From: Mycolicibacterium mucogenicum DSM 44124
GTDB lineage: Bacteria > Actinomycetota > Actinomycetes > Mycobacteriales > Mycobacteriaceae
Length of the DNA stretch: 64,000 bases
Assembly: GCF_005670685.2 (NCBI RefSeq)
Contig: NZ_CP062008.1
Location: forward strand, 3,968,001 to 4,032,000
Direction of reading: 5' to 3'
In this document: positions 16,019-22,820 of the stretch, in pieces
Layout: each line of letters begins with the position of its first letter
How positions within the stretch are numbered: position 1 is the stretch's first letter
The notes under the pieces: model-generated
Seen by the model: only the letters and a program-made list of their open reading frames with translations
Told to the model about the DNA's origin: nothing
The model's database searches: none
Made by a program: the position numbers and the translations under genes

Positions 16019-16516
16019 TCAGAGTCGATCGTTCACCCTGCGGGTATGCCAGGTATCACCATGCAGCAGCAGCGTGATCTCGCTGGGACCTGACGTGGGG
16101 TAGCTGACGTCGGAGTCGTCGAAACAGACGGCTTCGATGTCGTTGGCGACGAACACGCTGACGTGTGTCACTCCCGGCGGCCCGACCAGTAGTTGGCGAT
16201 CGGGGTTTCGGCGTTCGCCGATCGCCATGAGGCCGCTGGCGATGTTCAGGTACCCATCGAAGGCGAGGTCACCGAGGCCGCCGGTGTCCGATCCCGAGAG
16301 CACGCGTACATAAACGTGTCGGCCAACGACGTCACATTCATGGACGCTCATGGTGTGCACCCACAATGCCTGATGCACGGATTCAGGGGCGGGGGCGATT
16401 TCAGGATGTACGTACGTACCTGAAATTCCTTTCGCTCCAGCGTCTTCGATGATGACGATGCTGCCATCAGGTGCCAGCGTGGTTTCACACAGCAGCCGGT
16501 TTGTGGCGGTTCGCAC
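16019..16516 (-). CDS. Accessory-island protein, paralogue of 10951-11475
   Basis: This protein of about 165 residues starts at a GTG preceded by AAAGGGG at 7 bases. It shares most of its length with the product of 10951-11475: RTATN-LLC, SGSDTGGLGDLAFDG, LNIASGLMAIGERRNPDR, VSVFV and SGPSEITLLLHGDTWHT. The frame extends 5' for 80 more codons, but these are Arg-rich, without a start signal, and absent from the paralogue, so I exclude them. There is no signal peptide. The function is unknown; duplication within the island suggests recognition of variable partners. Confidence 0.77.
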   Translation of the reverse strand: MRTATNRLLCETTLAPDGSIVIIEDAGAKGISGTYVHPEIAPAPESVHQALWVHTMSVHECDVVGRHVYVRVLSGSDTGGLGDLAFDGYLNIASGLMAIGERRNPDRQLLVGPPGVTHVSVFVANDIEAVCFDDSDVSYPTSGPSEITLLLHGDTWHTRRVNDRL

Positions 16517-16677
16517 AGCCGATCCCCTTTCAGCCACCACGTGTGGCAGCTCCATTTCCATAGGCAGATTGCGATCCGGGCGTTGGCGCAGACCGCGGTC
16601 CGCCCGATGAAAAGCCCTCAGCGACGTCGGGATGTCGCGGTTCCACGTGTTCCTATCGCTGGATGATTCGAGCCGCT

Positions 16678-17793
16678 TCACGCGGCCCGTGGCGGTAGCG
16701 GCTTTCGCCAATCGCGGATTTGTAGCGCGATGCGTTCGTGGCGCGAGCCGGACCACTGCGGGGTGAGACCACAGCGCGTGGCCGCGGCTACGATCTGCTC
16801 GCCTAGGAGCACTTCGCTGCGCTCGACCGATTCTCTCCTGGCAGCTCCATCACCGCTCTGGGCCGCATCGACCAGGTCTTGCGGCAGTCGGCTGTGGTGG
16901 GTCCAAGCGCTGTACGCGAGGTAGAGCAACGGATCCGGGGCGCCAAGCCGGTCGGCGTCTTGCGCATGGAAGTACACGTAGGCCCACTCGCGATAGGGAT
17001 AGGCCGCACCGGCGTCATCGGTGGGCGTGCGTTCGTCATCGATGGCGTCGAACGCGCAGTTGTTGCAGCACATGAAGCACATCCGGCCAAGGATGCCCTC
17101 CGCCTCCAGTTGCGCGAACATCTGTTGCAGTCGCCCGAAATCGCCCGTTTCCGGCCACGATTGCTGCTCGGCAATCCGCTGGTCCCACATCGAGTCCAAC
17201 AGGGCGATAGCCGTGTCGGCGGTGATGTCGCTGTCGTCGTCGATGTGTTCCCGCACCGACTCCCGAACGTCGTCATAGGGCCAGAAGCCACAGACGAGCC
17301 GCTCGCGGATGAGATCGGCGAGCCCTTCGTGTTGGGTGCTGGAGTCGGTCATCGTGGCAGCGGTTCCTTCTGCTGGGGAAGCCAGGCGGATGGTGCTTGG
17401 CGCCGGGCTGGCAGCGGGGCGGTCCTGATCTGCGGCGTCGTTGTTGGGAGGATCATCTTGTGCACGTTGGCGTTTAGCTGCCTGACGTTGTTGCTCGGCT
17501 CGCTCCTGGCAACGCTGCAGGAATTCCTCGTCAGCGGCGGGATCCTCCGGAATGAAGCGGCCCGGTTTGTCGTACTCGGGGAACCGTCGGGCATTGGGCG
17601 TACGGTTTCGTGGCACCACAGCGGCCGGGCGCCCGGCGATAAACCAAGCGATGGAACCGATTAGCGGAAGGAGCAGGACAATGAAAATCCATAGCAGGCG
17701 CGGCAATCCACGCACTTCGTGATCATCGGCGCAGGCGATATCCACGATCGCGAACAGCAACACGATTACGTCGAGCACACCGAAATACAGCAT
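16678..17793 (-). CDS. Membrane-anchored fusion: PLDc_N-type helices plus DUF6891-like domain
   Basis: This protein is about 371 residues, starting at an ATG preceded by GGGAGG. Residues 1-55 hold two membrane helices (VLDVIVLLFAIVDIA and LLWIFIVLLLPLIGSIAWFIAG), the pattern of the short PLDc_N membrane domain. A charged Gln/Arg-rich helix (QERAEQQRQAAKRQR) and a Pro/Ala linker follow to about residue 145. The last 220 residues resemble DUF6891: GFWPYDDVRESV, RMCFMCCNNCAFDAIDDER and YVYFHAQDADR, with four Cys close together. An internal ATG (MTDSSTQHEG) with an upstream GAAGGA could also make the cytosolic part alone. It is the first gene behind promoter module 2. Confidence 0.78.
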   Translation of the reverse strand: MLYFGVLDVIVLLFAIVDIACADDHEVRGLPRLLWIFIVLLLPLIGSIAWFIAGRPAAVVPRNRTPNARRFPEYDKPGRFIPEDPAADEEFLQRCQERAEQQRQAAKRQRAQDDPPNNDAADQDRPAASPAPSTIRLASPAEGTAATMTDSSTQHEGLADLIRERLVCGFWPYDDVRESVREHIDDDSDITADTAIALLDSMWDQRIAEQQSWPETGDFGRLQQMFAQLEAEGILGRMCFMCCNNCAFDAIDDERTPTDDAGAAYPYREWAYVYFHAQDADRLGAPDPLLYLAYSAWTHHSRLPQDLVDAAQSGDGAARRESVERSEVLLGEQIVAAATRCGLTPQWSGSRHERIALQIRDWRKPLPPRAA

Positions 17794-17865
17794 TCTTGAT
17801 GGCCTCCCCCGACGCCTGGTATTCACACGACAACCCGTGACGTGCCCGTGGTCAGGCCCGTTGTT

Positions 17866-17926
17866 CAAGGTGTAGTCGCTGGAGCAGTCGACAACCGAAC
17901 GCCCACCGGCTGTGATCTATCGCACA
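17866..17926 (-). promoter_or_regulatory. Shared island promoter module, copy 2 (minus strand)
   Basis: On the minus strand the Crp-like box TGTGCGATAGATCACA (17926-17911) is followed after 10 bases by GTTCGGTT (17900-17893), exactly 15 bases, and GACTACACCTTG (17877-17866). The box has one mismatch to TGTGA-N6-TCACA. It points to the membrane-DUF6891 gene and the minus-strand run behind it. Confidence 0.72.
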
Positions 17927-18128
17927 GAGCTTCTCAACCTGATCGTCAGGCCAGAGCGCATTACCGCGCTTTTGCCGGTGGCTACGCGCTTGGGTCCGCG
18001 CTCAGTGCGCGGGTGCGGCGCGAAGAACGAATCGCCTCCTGACCCAAGGTGTTCGAGCGCATTTGCGATGAGAGTTTGGTCGGTTTGATCGAGGATGCCG
18101 GCACGTGGTGTCCAGCGCCGTTATCTAC

Positions 18129-18189
18129 TGTGCGGCAGATCACCGTTGAGTGACATTCGGTTTCGGGACAGGCTCGCGACTACACCTTG
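18129..18189 (+). promoter_or_regulatory. Shared island promoter module, copy 3 (plus strand)
   Basis: TGTGCGGCAGATCACC (18129-18144), 10 bases, ATTCGGTT (18155-18162), 15 bases, GACTACACCTTG (18178-18189). The order and spacings equal copy 2. The Crp half-site GATCAC is intact and the other half is weaker (TGTGC). It lies about 65 bases upstream of the Imm51-like gene. Confidence 0.7.
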
Positions 18190-18253
18190 CAGAACAGTTG
18201 CCCGCCAACTGACGTCGGATCAGCAGAAGCACAGAGAATGAGAGGTGACACCG

Positions 18254-18589
18254 GTGGACCCGTTCTTCCTTGACGACGAGGATCCCGCATCGGTGCAGTT
18301 ATTGCTGAGCACCGGCGACCTACCTGTGGACTCGGCCGTGGAAGCTCACGGCCATCTGGCCAACGGCTACTTCTGGACGGGAGTGGCCGAATACCTGATC
18401 AGCAGCTACCGTCCCGATCTTTCCGGCGAATTCGAATTTGACTCTGAGGCAGGAACATTCGCCGTCTTTGGCGATCGCGAACAGCTGCTGACCCTTGCGG
18501 CTTTGATGCGTCCCGCAGTGACCGACTCCGACGTGGTCGGCGCGCTCATCACCACCGCCGCCGCAGCAGGTCACGAATTCGATGACTAG
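18254..18589 (+). CDS. Imm51-like immunity protein
   Basis: This protein is about 111 residues. I chose the GTG at 18254 because GAGAGG lies 8 bases upstream; a GTG at 18245 is the alternative. The pattern HGHLANGYFWTGVAEYLI, then EFEFDSEAGTFAVFGDREQLLTLAALM and a terminal EFDD fits the small Imm51 family, single-domain cytosolic immunity proteins of polymorphic toxins. No toxin gene is adjacent: the nearest toxin-like gene is 4 kb downstream, so this looks like an orphan immunity gene. It is the first gene of the plus-strand half of the island, behind module 3. Confidence 0.78.
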   Translation: MDPFFLDDEDPASVQLLLSTGDLPVDSAVEAHGHLANGYFWTGVAEYLISSYRPDLSGEFEFDSEAGTFAVFGDREQLLTLAALMRPAVTDSDVVGALITTAAAAGHEFDD

Positions 18590-18649
18590 CAACGAACGCT
18601 GGGCAGGTCTACCGGCACGTGCGAATAGACGCCCGGATGATCGGCGTGG

Positions 18650-19312
18650 ATGATGATCCGGCGCACCACCGACGCTTTCGACGCCGGCCTGTTCTTGCCG
18701 GCCCGGACGCCGGTGTCGTTTCCTGACATACTCACGGACTACATCCGCAGTGAAGCGTTGCAACCCTACGTGTCTGGTGACGCTGCCGCGCACTGGCACG
18801 GAGACGAAGGCCGGCACCTGCTTGAGGCCGAGGCTGACCGGCTGGATAGGGAGCGGATGGCTGCGGACATCGCGCGCTTCCACGCTGCGCGACGAGAGGC
18901 ATCGATGCTGGCGATGATCAATATCGCCCTACCCGTGGGCTGCAGCGCGACTCTCACCCGCGGCCAGGAGTATCTGCTGCGCATTGCACGCGAGGAACGC
19001 AACGCGCGTGGCCAATCTGGGTTTTCTGATCTTTCCCGGGCCGGGGCAGCGATGCGTGAACTTGTCTGCGCGAAATTGGGCGCTCTGATTGCAGATTCGG
19101 TGACAGTAGCCGCCGACGGCGACACCCTGGTCAACGCGGACGGCTCCACCGCGGCGGTACTCGGGCGGTTATGCCCCACGTGCTGGTATGCCACCCGGGC
19201 CGCACTCGCGCAGCGTGTCATCGACGAGGGCGCAACAGCGGTATTAGGGCAGGGCCTGGTTGATCCCTCCTCGGTTGCGATTCTGTACGCCCTGGGGCTG
19301 ATCGACTTCTGA
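18650..19312 (+). CDS. Unrecognised helical island protein
   Basis: This protein of about 220 residues is predicted to be mainly helical, with a long charged segment (HLLEAEADRLDRERMAADIARFHAARREA, about residues 57-85). A late RLCPTCWYATRAALAQRVIDEG segment holds a CxxC-like pair (PTCW preceded by LC), and the end is hydrophobic (VAILYALGLIDF). There is no signal peptide. I do not recognise a family. It lies 60 bases after the Imm51-like gene and 36 before the SdpI-like gene, in the same direction, so the three are probably one operon behind module 3. The start has no strong ribosome-binding site. Confidence 0.68.
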   Translation: MMIRRTTDAFDAGLFLPARTPVSFPDILTDYIRSEALQPYVSGDAAAHWHGDEGRHLLEAEADRLDRERMAADIARFHAARREASMLAMINIALPVGCSATLTRGQEYLLRIAREERNARGQSGFSDLSRAGAAMRELVCAKLGALIADSVTVAADGDTLVNADGSTAAVLGRLCPTCWYATRAALAQRVIDEGATAVLGQGLVDPSSVAILYALGLIDF

Positions 19313-19348
19313 CAGCGCGCTGGGAAGAGCGATTGCGAGAGAACAGAA

Positions 19349-19756
19349 ATGGGACCTGAACGCCTCGCCGCAGCGTCGGTCGCTGCGATCTTCATCGTCA
19401 CCGAAATTGCAATCACAGCGGTTCTGATCGTCGTCAGCTGGCGAGCAGCCACCGGGCGTCTGGCCCGCAATCAGTTGACGGGCATCCGCACCCCGTCGAC
19501 GTTGCTCAGCGATCAAGCGTGGGTCGCCGGCCACCGGGCTGCGTGGCGCCTTGCACCGCTGCACGGGGCGAACGCGGCGATCGCATGCAGCCTGCTGCTG
19601 GCGGTCATCGTGCGGTCATGGCCGGCGGGGCCGGTGATAGTCCTTGGAATCGGGTGCCTCGTCGTATTCGTCGGTATGGCGTTGTACACAGCGGTTATCG
19701 CAGGCAAGGCCGCTCGGCGCACAATGGCACACACCGATGATCGGCCGGCCACATGA
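19349..19756 (+). CDS. SdpI-family membrane protein
   Basis: This 135-residue integral membrane protein has three helices (residues 10-30, 70-88 and 93-115). The family signature is clear: RNQLTGIRTPSTLLSDQAWVAGHRAAWRLAPLHG, in which the N-x2-GIRT and W-x3-HR blocks are diagnostic. In Bacillus the family founder SdpI protects against the SdpC toxin; many actinobacterial members are uncharacterised. In this island an immunity role against a membrane-active toxin is a fair inference. It is the last gene of the plus-strand island operon. Confidence 0.83.
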   Translation: MGPERLAAASVAAIFIVTEIAITAVLIVVSWRAATGRLARNQLTGIRTPSTLLSDQAWVAGHRAAWRLAPLHGANAAIACSLLLAVIVRSWPAGPVIVLGIGCLVVFVGMALYTAVIAGKAARRTMAHTDDRPAT

Positions 19757-19876
19757 ACCACCCGTAATTGAGCTGCGATGCCGCGCAACGTAGCGATGGG
19801 GACGGTCTGAGGCAATCCGCGGGCACCGCCGCAGCAGACGGCGCCGCGTGCACGTCTGGTGATCGTTCGTGGGCCA

Positions 19877-20584
19877 TCATCTCGCGCGTCTGGCCAGGGC
19901 CGCTGGATCGACAATGCTGATCGTCTTGCTTTGCATACGAATCCAGCCTCGATCGACGAACGAAGCGAGAGCTTTGTTGGCCGACTCGCGGGTTGAACCT
20001 GCGAGCTGGGCAAGTTCGTTCTGGTTGAGCTGATGGTCGACACGCAAAGTCCCATTGTCCGATTCACCGAATCGGTTCGCGAGGTCCAAAAGGAGTGTGG
20101 CAAGGCGCCCGGGGACATCGTTGAACGTCTGGTCGCACAGCTTGTTGGTGGTGCGGCGCAGCCGCCGTGCCAACACGCGAAGCATCTGCTCGGCAGCTTG
20201 GGGTTCCTGGTTCATCCAGGAACGCAGTGCTGTACGGGTCATTGTCGCAGCGAGCACGGCGGTGATCGTGGTGACGGTGGATGTGCGCGGACCCGGGTCG
20301 AGGAGCGCGAGTTCACCGAAAACGTCCGACGGTCCGAGGACGGCGATCAAGGTGTCGGACTGCTTACTTGCACAGGCGACTTTGACTCTGCCTGCGGTGA
20401 TGATGTAGAGCCGGTCGCCGGCGTCACCTTCACGAAACACATTGTGCCGCTGTGGAAAAGATGCCCATTCAAGTTGGCGGACCGCCGCGTCCAGAACGTC
20501 CGGACCGACGCCGTGGAAGATGCTGGCGCGCGCCAACGCCGCAATCGCAGCAGGCCCATCCGGACCGATCCCATCACTAGACAC
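19877..20584 (-). CDS. Crp/Fnr-family transcriptional regulator
   Basis: This 235-residue regulator closely resembles mycobacterial Crp. The cyclic-nucleotide domain is at residues 20-120, with FGELALLDPGPRTSTVTT, where E91 and R100 occupy the cAMP-contacting positions of Crp. A long C-helix with RVLARRLRRT follows, then a winged helix with the recognition helix GSTRESANKAL (R199, E200). Crp proteins with the RE pair bind TGTGA-N6-TCACA-type sites, and three such sites with conserved spacing lie in the adjacent island. The start is GTG. The gene may be a second, island-borne Crp paralogue rather than the global one, because its neighbours do not look like housekeeping genes. Confidence 0.88.
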   Translation of the reverse strand: MSSDGIGPDGPAAIAALARASIFHGVGPDVLDAAVRQLEWASFPQRHNVFREGDAGDRLYIITAGRVKVACASKQSDTLIAVLGPSDVFGELALLDPGPRTSTVTTITAVLAATMTRTALRSWMNQEPQAAEQMLRVLARRLRRTTNKLCDQTFNDVPGRLATLLLDLANRFGESDNGTLRVDHQLNQNELAQLAGSTRESANKALASFVDRGWIRMQSKTISIVDPAALARRAR

Positions 20585-20784
20585 AGTGCCCGCCCATCGT
20601 CATCCCCCATTTGCTGAAACGGCTATGCCGCCCATTTTAGTAGGTTGCCTATCTGGTTTGCTGACGTTAGCCGGCACACGTACGGGTTGACGTCCCAGTC
20701 AGCTTATGCGATTGTTCGCGGTATTGAGTGAAAGACCAAGCGAGCCGGGGGGCTTGGGGCTGGTCTTCACAGGGGGATTCATAC
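20585..20784. promoter_or_regulatory. Divergent region between Crp-like and MspA-like genes
   Basis: These 200 bases hold the starts of two divergent transcripts. TTGACG at 20687-20692 could be a -35 element for the MspA-like gene, and CAGGGGGA at 20769-20776 is its ribosome-binding site. No Crp-like box was seen here. Confidence 0.45.
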
Positions 20785-21525
20785 ATGGTCGAATTTGGCT
20801 TGTCGTCGCGACGCTTCAGCACAGGGGCCGCGGTGTTCGCTGTATCTGTCGCTGCATGGGCGTCTCCGGTGGCAGTGTCGGTCGCTGATCCGCAGCCGAT
20901 GCCCGATCGGTGGACACAGTTCGTCACCGACGACGGCTGGGTGGTGGACGTCAACACCACCAACGAGGTGATCAATCACATCGACAACCTGGCCGGGGCA
21001 TCGAATTCTTGGCAGGCGCGGGTGACGCTGCGCTCGGAAGCCCGGATCAGCGGCACCGGAGGCGCCGTGATTCAGGATGCCCAGCTCGAATCCGGGTATT
21101 TCGTGGGGTGCCGCACGGACTCCTCCCCCGGTGTCGAGGTCGGCGCCGATATCGGCATCACGCCTTATCAGCAGATCAACGGCCAGGTCTACGGCGGCGG
21201 CTACGGACAGGGCCAAGGCGGCGCCGGCGGGGGTGGCGGCGGCGGAGGCGGTTTCGCCGGGGCCTCGGCCGGAGCCACCCTCGGTGTGCAGGAACATCTC
21301 GGCGGCTACATCCGGGTGCTACTCAAGCCCGGTGGGCTGGCGCAAGTTCCGATGGACCGAATCAGCCTGCGCAGCATGCACGCGGTGTCGAATCTGCGGG
21401 AGCAGAACATCGAAGCCGATGGGTGCGGTGGTCAGGTGAAAATCCAGTCCTACACCACGATCCGGGTCCGCACGGACAACGGCAACGACACCCAGACCCT
21501 CTACGGCGAACCGAAGGACCTGTGA
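20785..21525 (+). CDS. MspA-family secreted protein with Gly-rich insert
   Basis: This protein is about 246 residues, with a signal peptide of about 34 residues ending ...VSVADP. The mature part follows the MspA porin family: DGWVVDVNTTNEVINHIDNLAGA, then LESGYFVGCRTD, VEVGADIG, and the closing TLYGEPKDL, equivalent to the YGEP end of MspA. A Gly-rich stretch (about residues 137-157, eight consecutive Gly) replaces part of the channel or loop region. Two cysteines (near 109 and 213) could form a disulfide, which classical MspA lacks. It overlaps the next gene by 4 bases. It may therefore be a specialised outer-membrane channel or anchor for the downstream secreted proteins, not a nutrient porin. 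Confidence 0.82.
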   Translation: MVEFGLSSRRFSTGAAVFAVSVAAWASPVAVSVADPQPMPDRWTQFVTDDGWVVDVNTTNEVINHIDNLAGASNSWQARVTLRSEARISGTGGAVIQDAQLESGYFVGCRTDSSPGVEVGADIGITPYQQINGQVYGGGYGQGQGGAGGGGGGGGGFAGASAGATLGVQEHLGGYIRVLLKPGGLAQVPMDRISLRSMHAVSNLREQNIEADGCGGQVKIQSYTTIRVRTDNGNDTQTLYGEPKDL

Positions 21526-22766
21526 TCGTGGCACCCGCATTGCGTTCAGGACACCCGCGACCATCAGTTGGCCGACGAGCGGTGGTTACCGCGGCGGTGC
21601 TGCTCACCATGACCAGCGTCGGTGGTGTCGTCAGCGTCGCCGGCACCGCCGGCGCAGATCCCGCGGCACCGGCACCGCCACCCCCGATACCGGTGCCGGT
21701 GCCGCGGCCCATGCCCGAGGATCCCGCACGGGTCAATCCCATTGGCGGCGCGCGTGTTTCCTCCAGCACTCCACAGGGCGAGACCGCGGGCATGGAACGA
21801 CCACTGGCCGCCCAGGTCGAACGCGGCGCGGCGACTGTACCGATGTGGGCCAAGGACGGCATCTTCGCCCCGACCGCGCACCCCAACCGCCAGATCGCGA
21901 TCCACCTCCCTGGCGAGGTGACATTGGGCCCGGCGGCGTGGTTACCCGGCGGCGGCGCCATCTACGGCTCTAATGACGTTGACTACCAGGCCATTCCGTA
22001 CGCCGGCGGCGGGGTCGACATCACCGTCACCCGCAAGACGGTGTTCTCGTCCTCGACGATCCCCTTCGGCGTAAAGATGCCCGCAGCAACACATCTTCGG
22101 CAAGGCAACAATGTGGTGCTGGTGGAAACCGATGCTGCGCCAGGCAATCCGTCCCGCGTCATCGGCACCTTCAGCATCCCGGCCGCCGCCGACGCCAACC
22201 AAGCCCTCGTCGGCGTCACCCCCACGCTGGGGCCCGGGTTCCCGCCCGGACAATCCAATCTCACGGTTGATCTGGGCCCGACAAGCACTTTCGCGTTCCC
22301 GGTCACCATCACCGTGTCCTACCGGGCCTCCGACGCGGCAACTACCGGAGCACCGGCTCCGAACTGGGCCGGCCTGCCCGCCGGAACACCCGCTGGCGCG
22401 GTGACCCCGCCGAACCCCGCCGGATACGTGACCGACCCGACCGGCACGCACCGGCCCGACGGCATCGATCCCACGACCTACGCCCAGCGCCACTCCGGCC
22501 ACTGCCAAGGCGGACCCGACACCTACGGCAGCGCCGACGGGCGATCCGCGAACTTCGTGGCCGCCTGCCAAACCCAACAACTCTGCCTCGCAACGACTCC
22601 CGCGCGCACGAGCGTCGACTCCTGCAACGACCGGCTGCTGGCTCACATGTCGATCCAATGCGTCACCGTCTTCGGCCAAACCGGGGACGACTACGACGCC
22701 TGCATCCGCACTGCCTCTGACGAAGTTGCCTGGGCAAAGGCCAACATGGCCGGTGGCCCAGGCTGA
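21522..22766 (+). CDS. Secreted Pro-rich protein with PLA2-like Cys-rich C-terminus
   Basis: This 414-residue protein starts at a GTG overlapping the MspA-like stop (GTGA); a GTG two codons later is possible. The signal peptide is long (cleavage about GAGA/DP, residue 45), followed by a Pro stretch (APPPPIPVPVPRPMP). Residues 100-270 are a beta-rich domain of unknown family. The last 90 residues hold six Cys (328, 349, 355, 368, 380, 394). FVAACQTQQLC followed by SCNDRLLAHMSIQC resembles the bacterial secreted phospholipase A2 scaffold, but the catalytic His-Asp pair appears as Gln-Gln. If homologous it is probably inactive and used for binding. Translational coupling with the MspA-like gene suggests joint function at the cell surface. 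Confidence 0.8.
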   Translation: MIVAPALRSGHPRPSVGRRAVVTAAVLLTMTSVGGVVSVAGTAGADPAAPAPPPPIPVPVPRPMPEDPARVNPIGGARVSSSTPQGETAGMERPLAAQVERGAATVPMWAKDGIFAPTAHPNRQIAIHLPGEVTLGPAAWLPGGGAIYGSNDVDYQAIPYAGGGVDITVTRKTVFSSSTIPFGVKMPAATHLRQGNNVVLVETDAAPGNPSRVIGTFSIPAAADANQALVGVTPTLGPGFPPGQSNLTVDLGPTSTFAFPVTITVSYRASDAATTGAPAPNWAGLPAGTPAGAVTPPNPAGYVTDPTGTHRPDGIDPTTYAQRHSGHCQGGPDTYGSADGRSANFVAACQTQQLCLATTPARTSVDSCNDRLLAHMSIQCVTVFGQTGDDYDACIRTASDEVAWAKANMAGGPG

Positions 22767-22820
22767 CCCCAGCTCGCACCGATCACTCGCAGATTCATTG
22801 AATCAAAGGGGAATTTGGCT

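Larger units (their letters stand above)
17794..18253. other. Divergent regulatory region holding two copies of the island module
   Basis: These 460 bases separate the minus-strand and plus-strand halves of the accessory island. I see no protein gene. They contain module copy 2 (17866-17926, minus) and copy 3 (18129-18189, plus), set back to back, and otherwise nothing that I recognise. Confidence 0.6.

Noticed and set aside
20910..21521. 5' extension of the secreted Pro-rich protein frame
   Set aside because: The extension overlaps the MspA-like gene in another frame and has no signal peptide. The GTG at 21522 gives a clear signal peptide.
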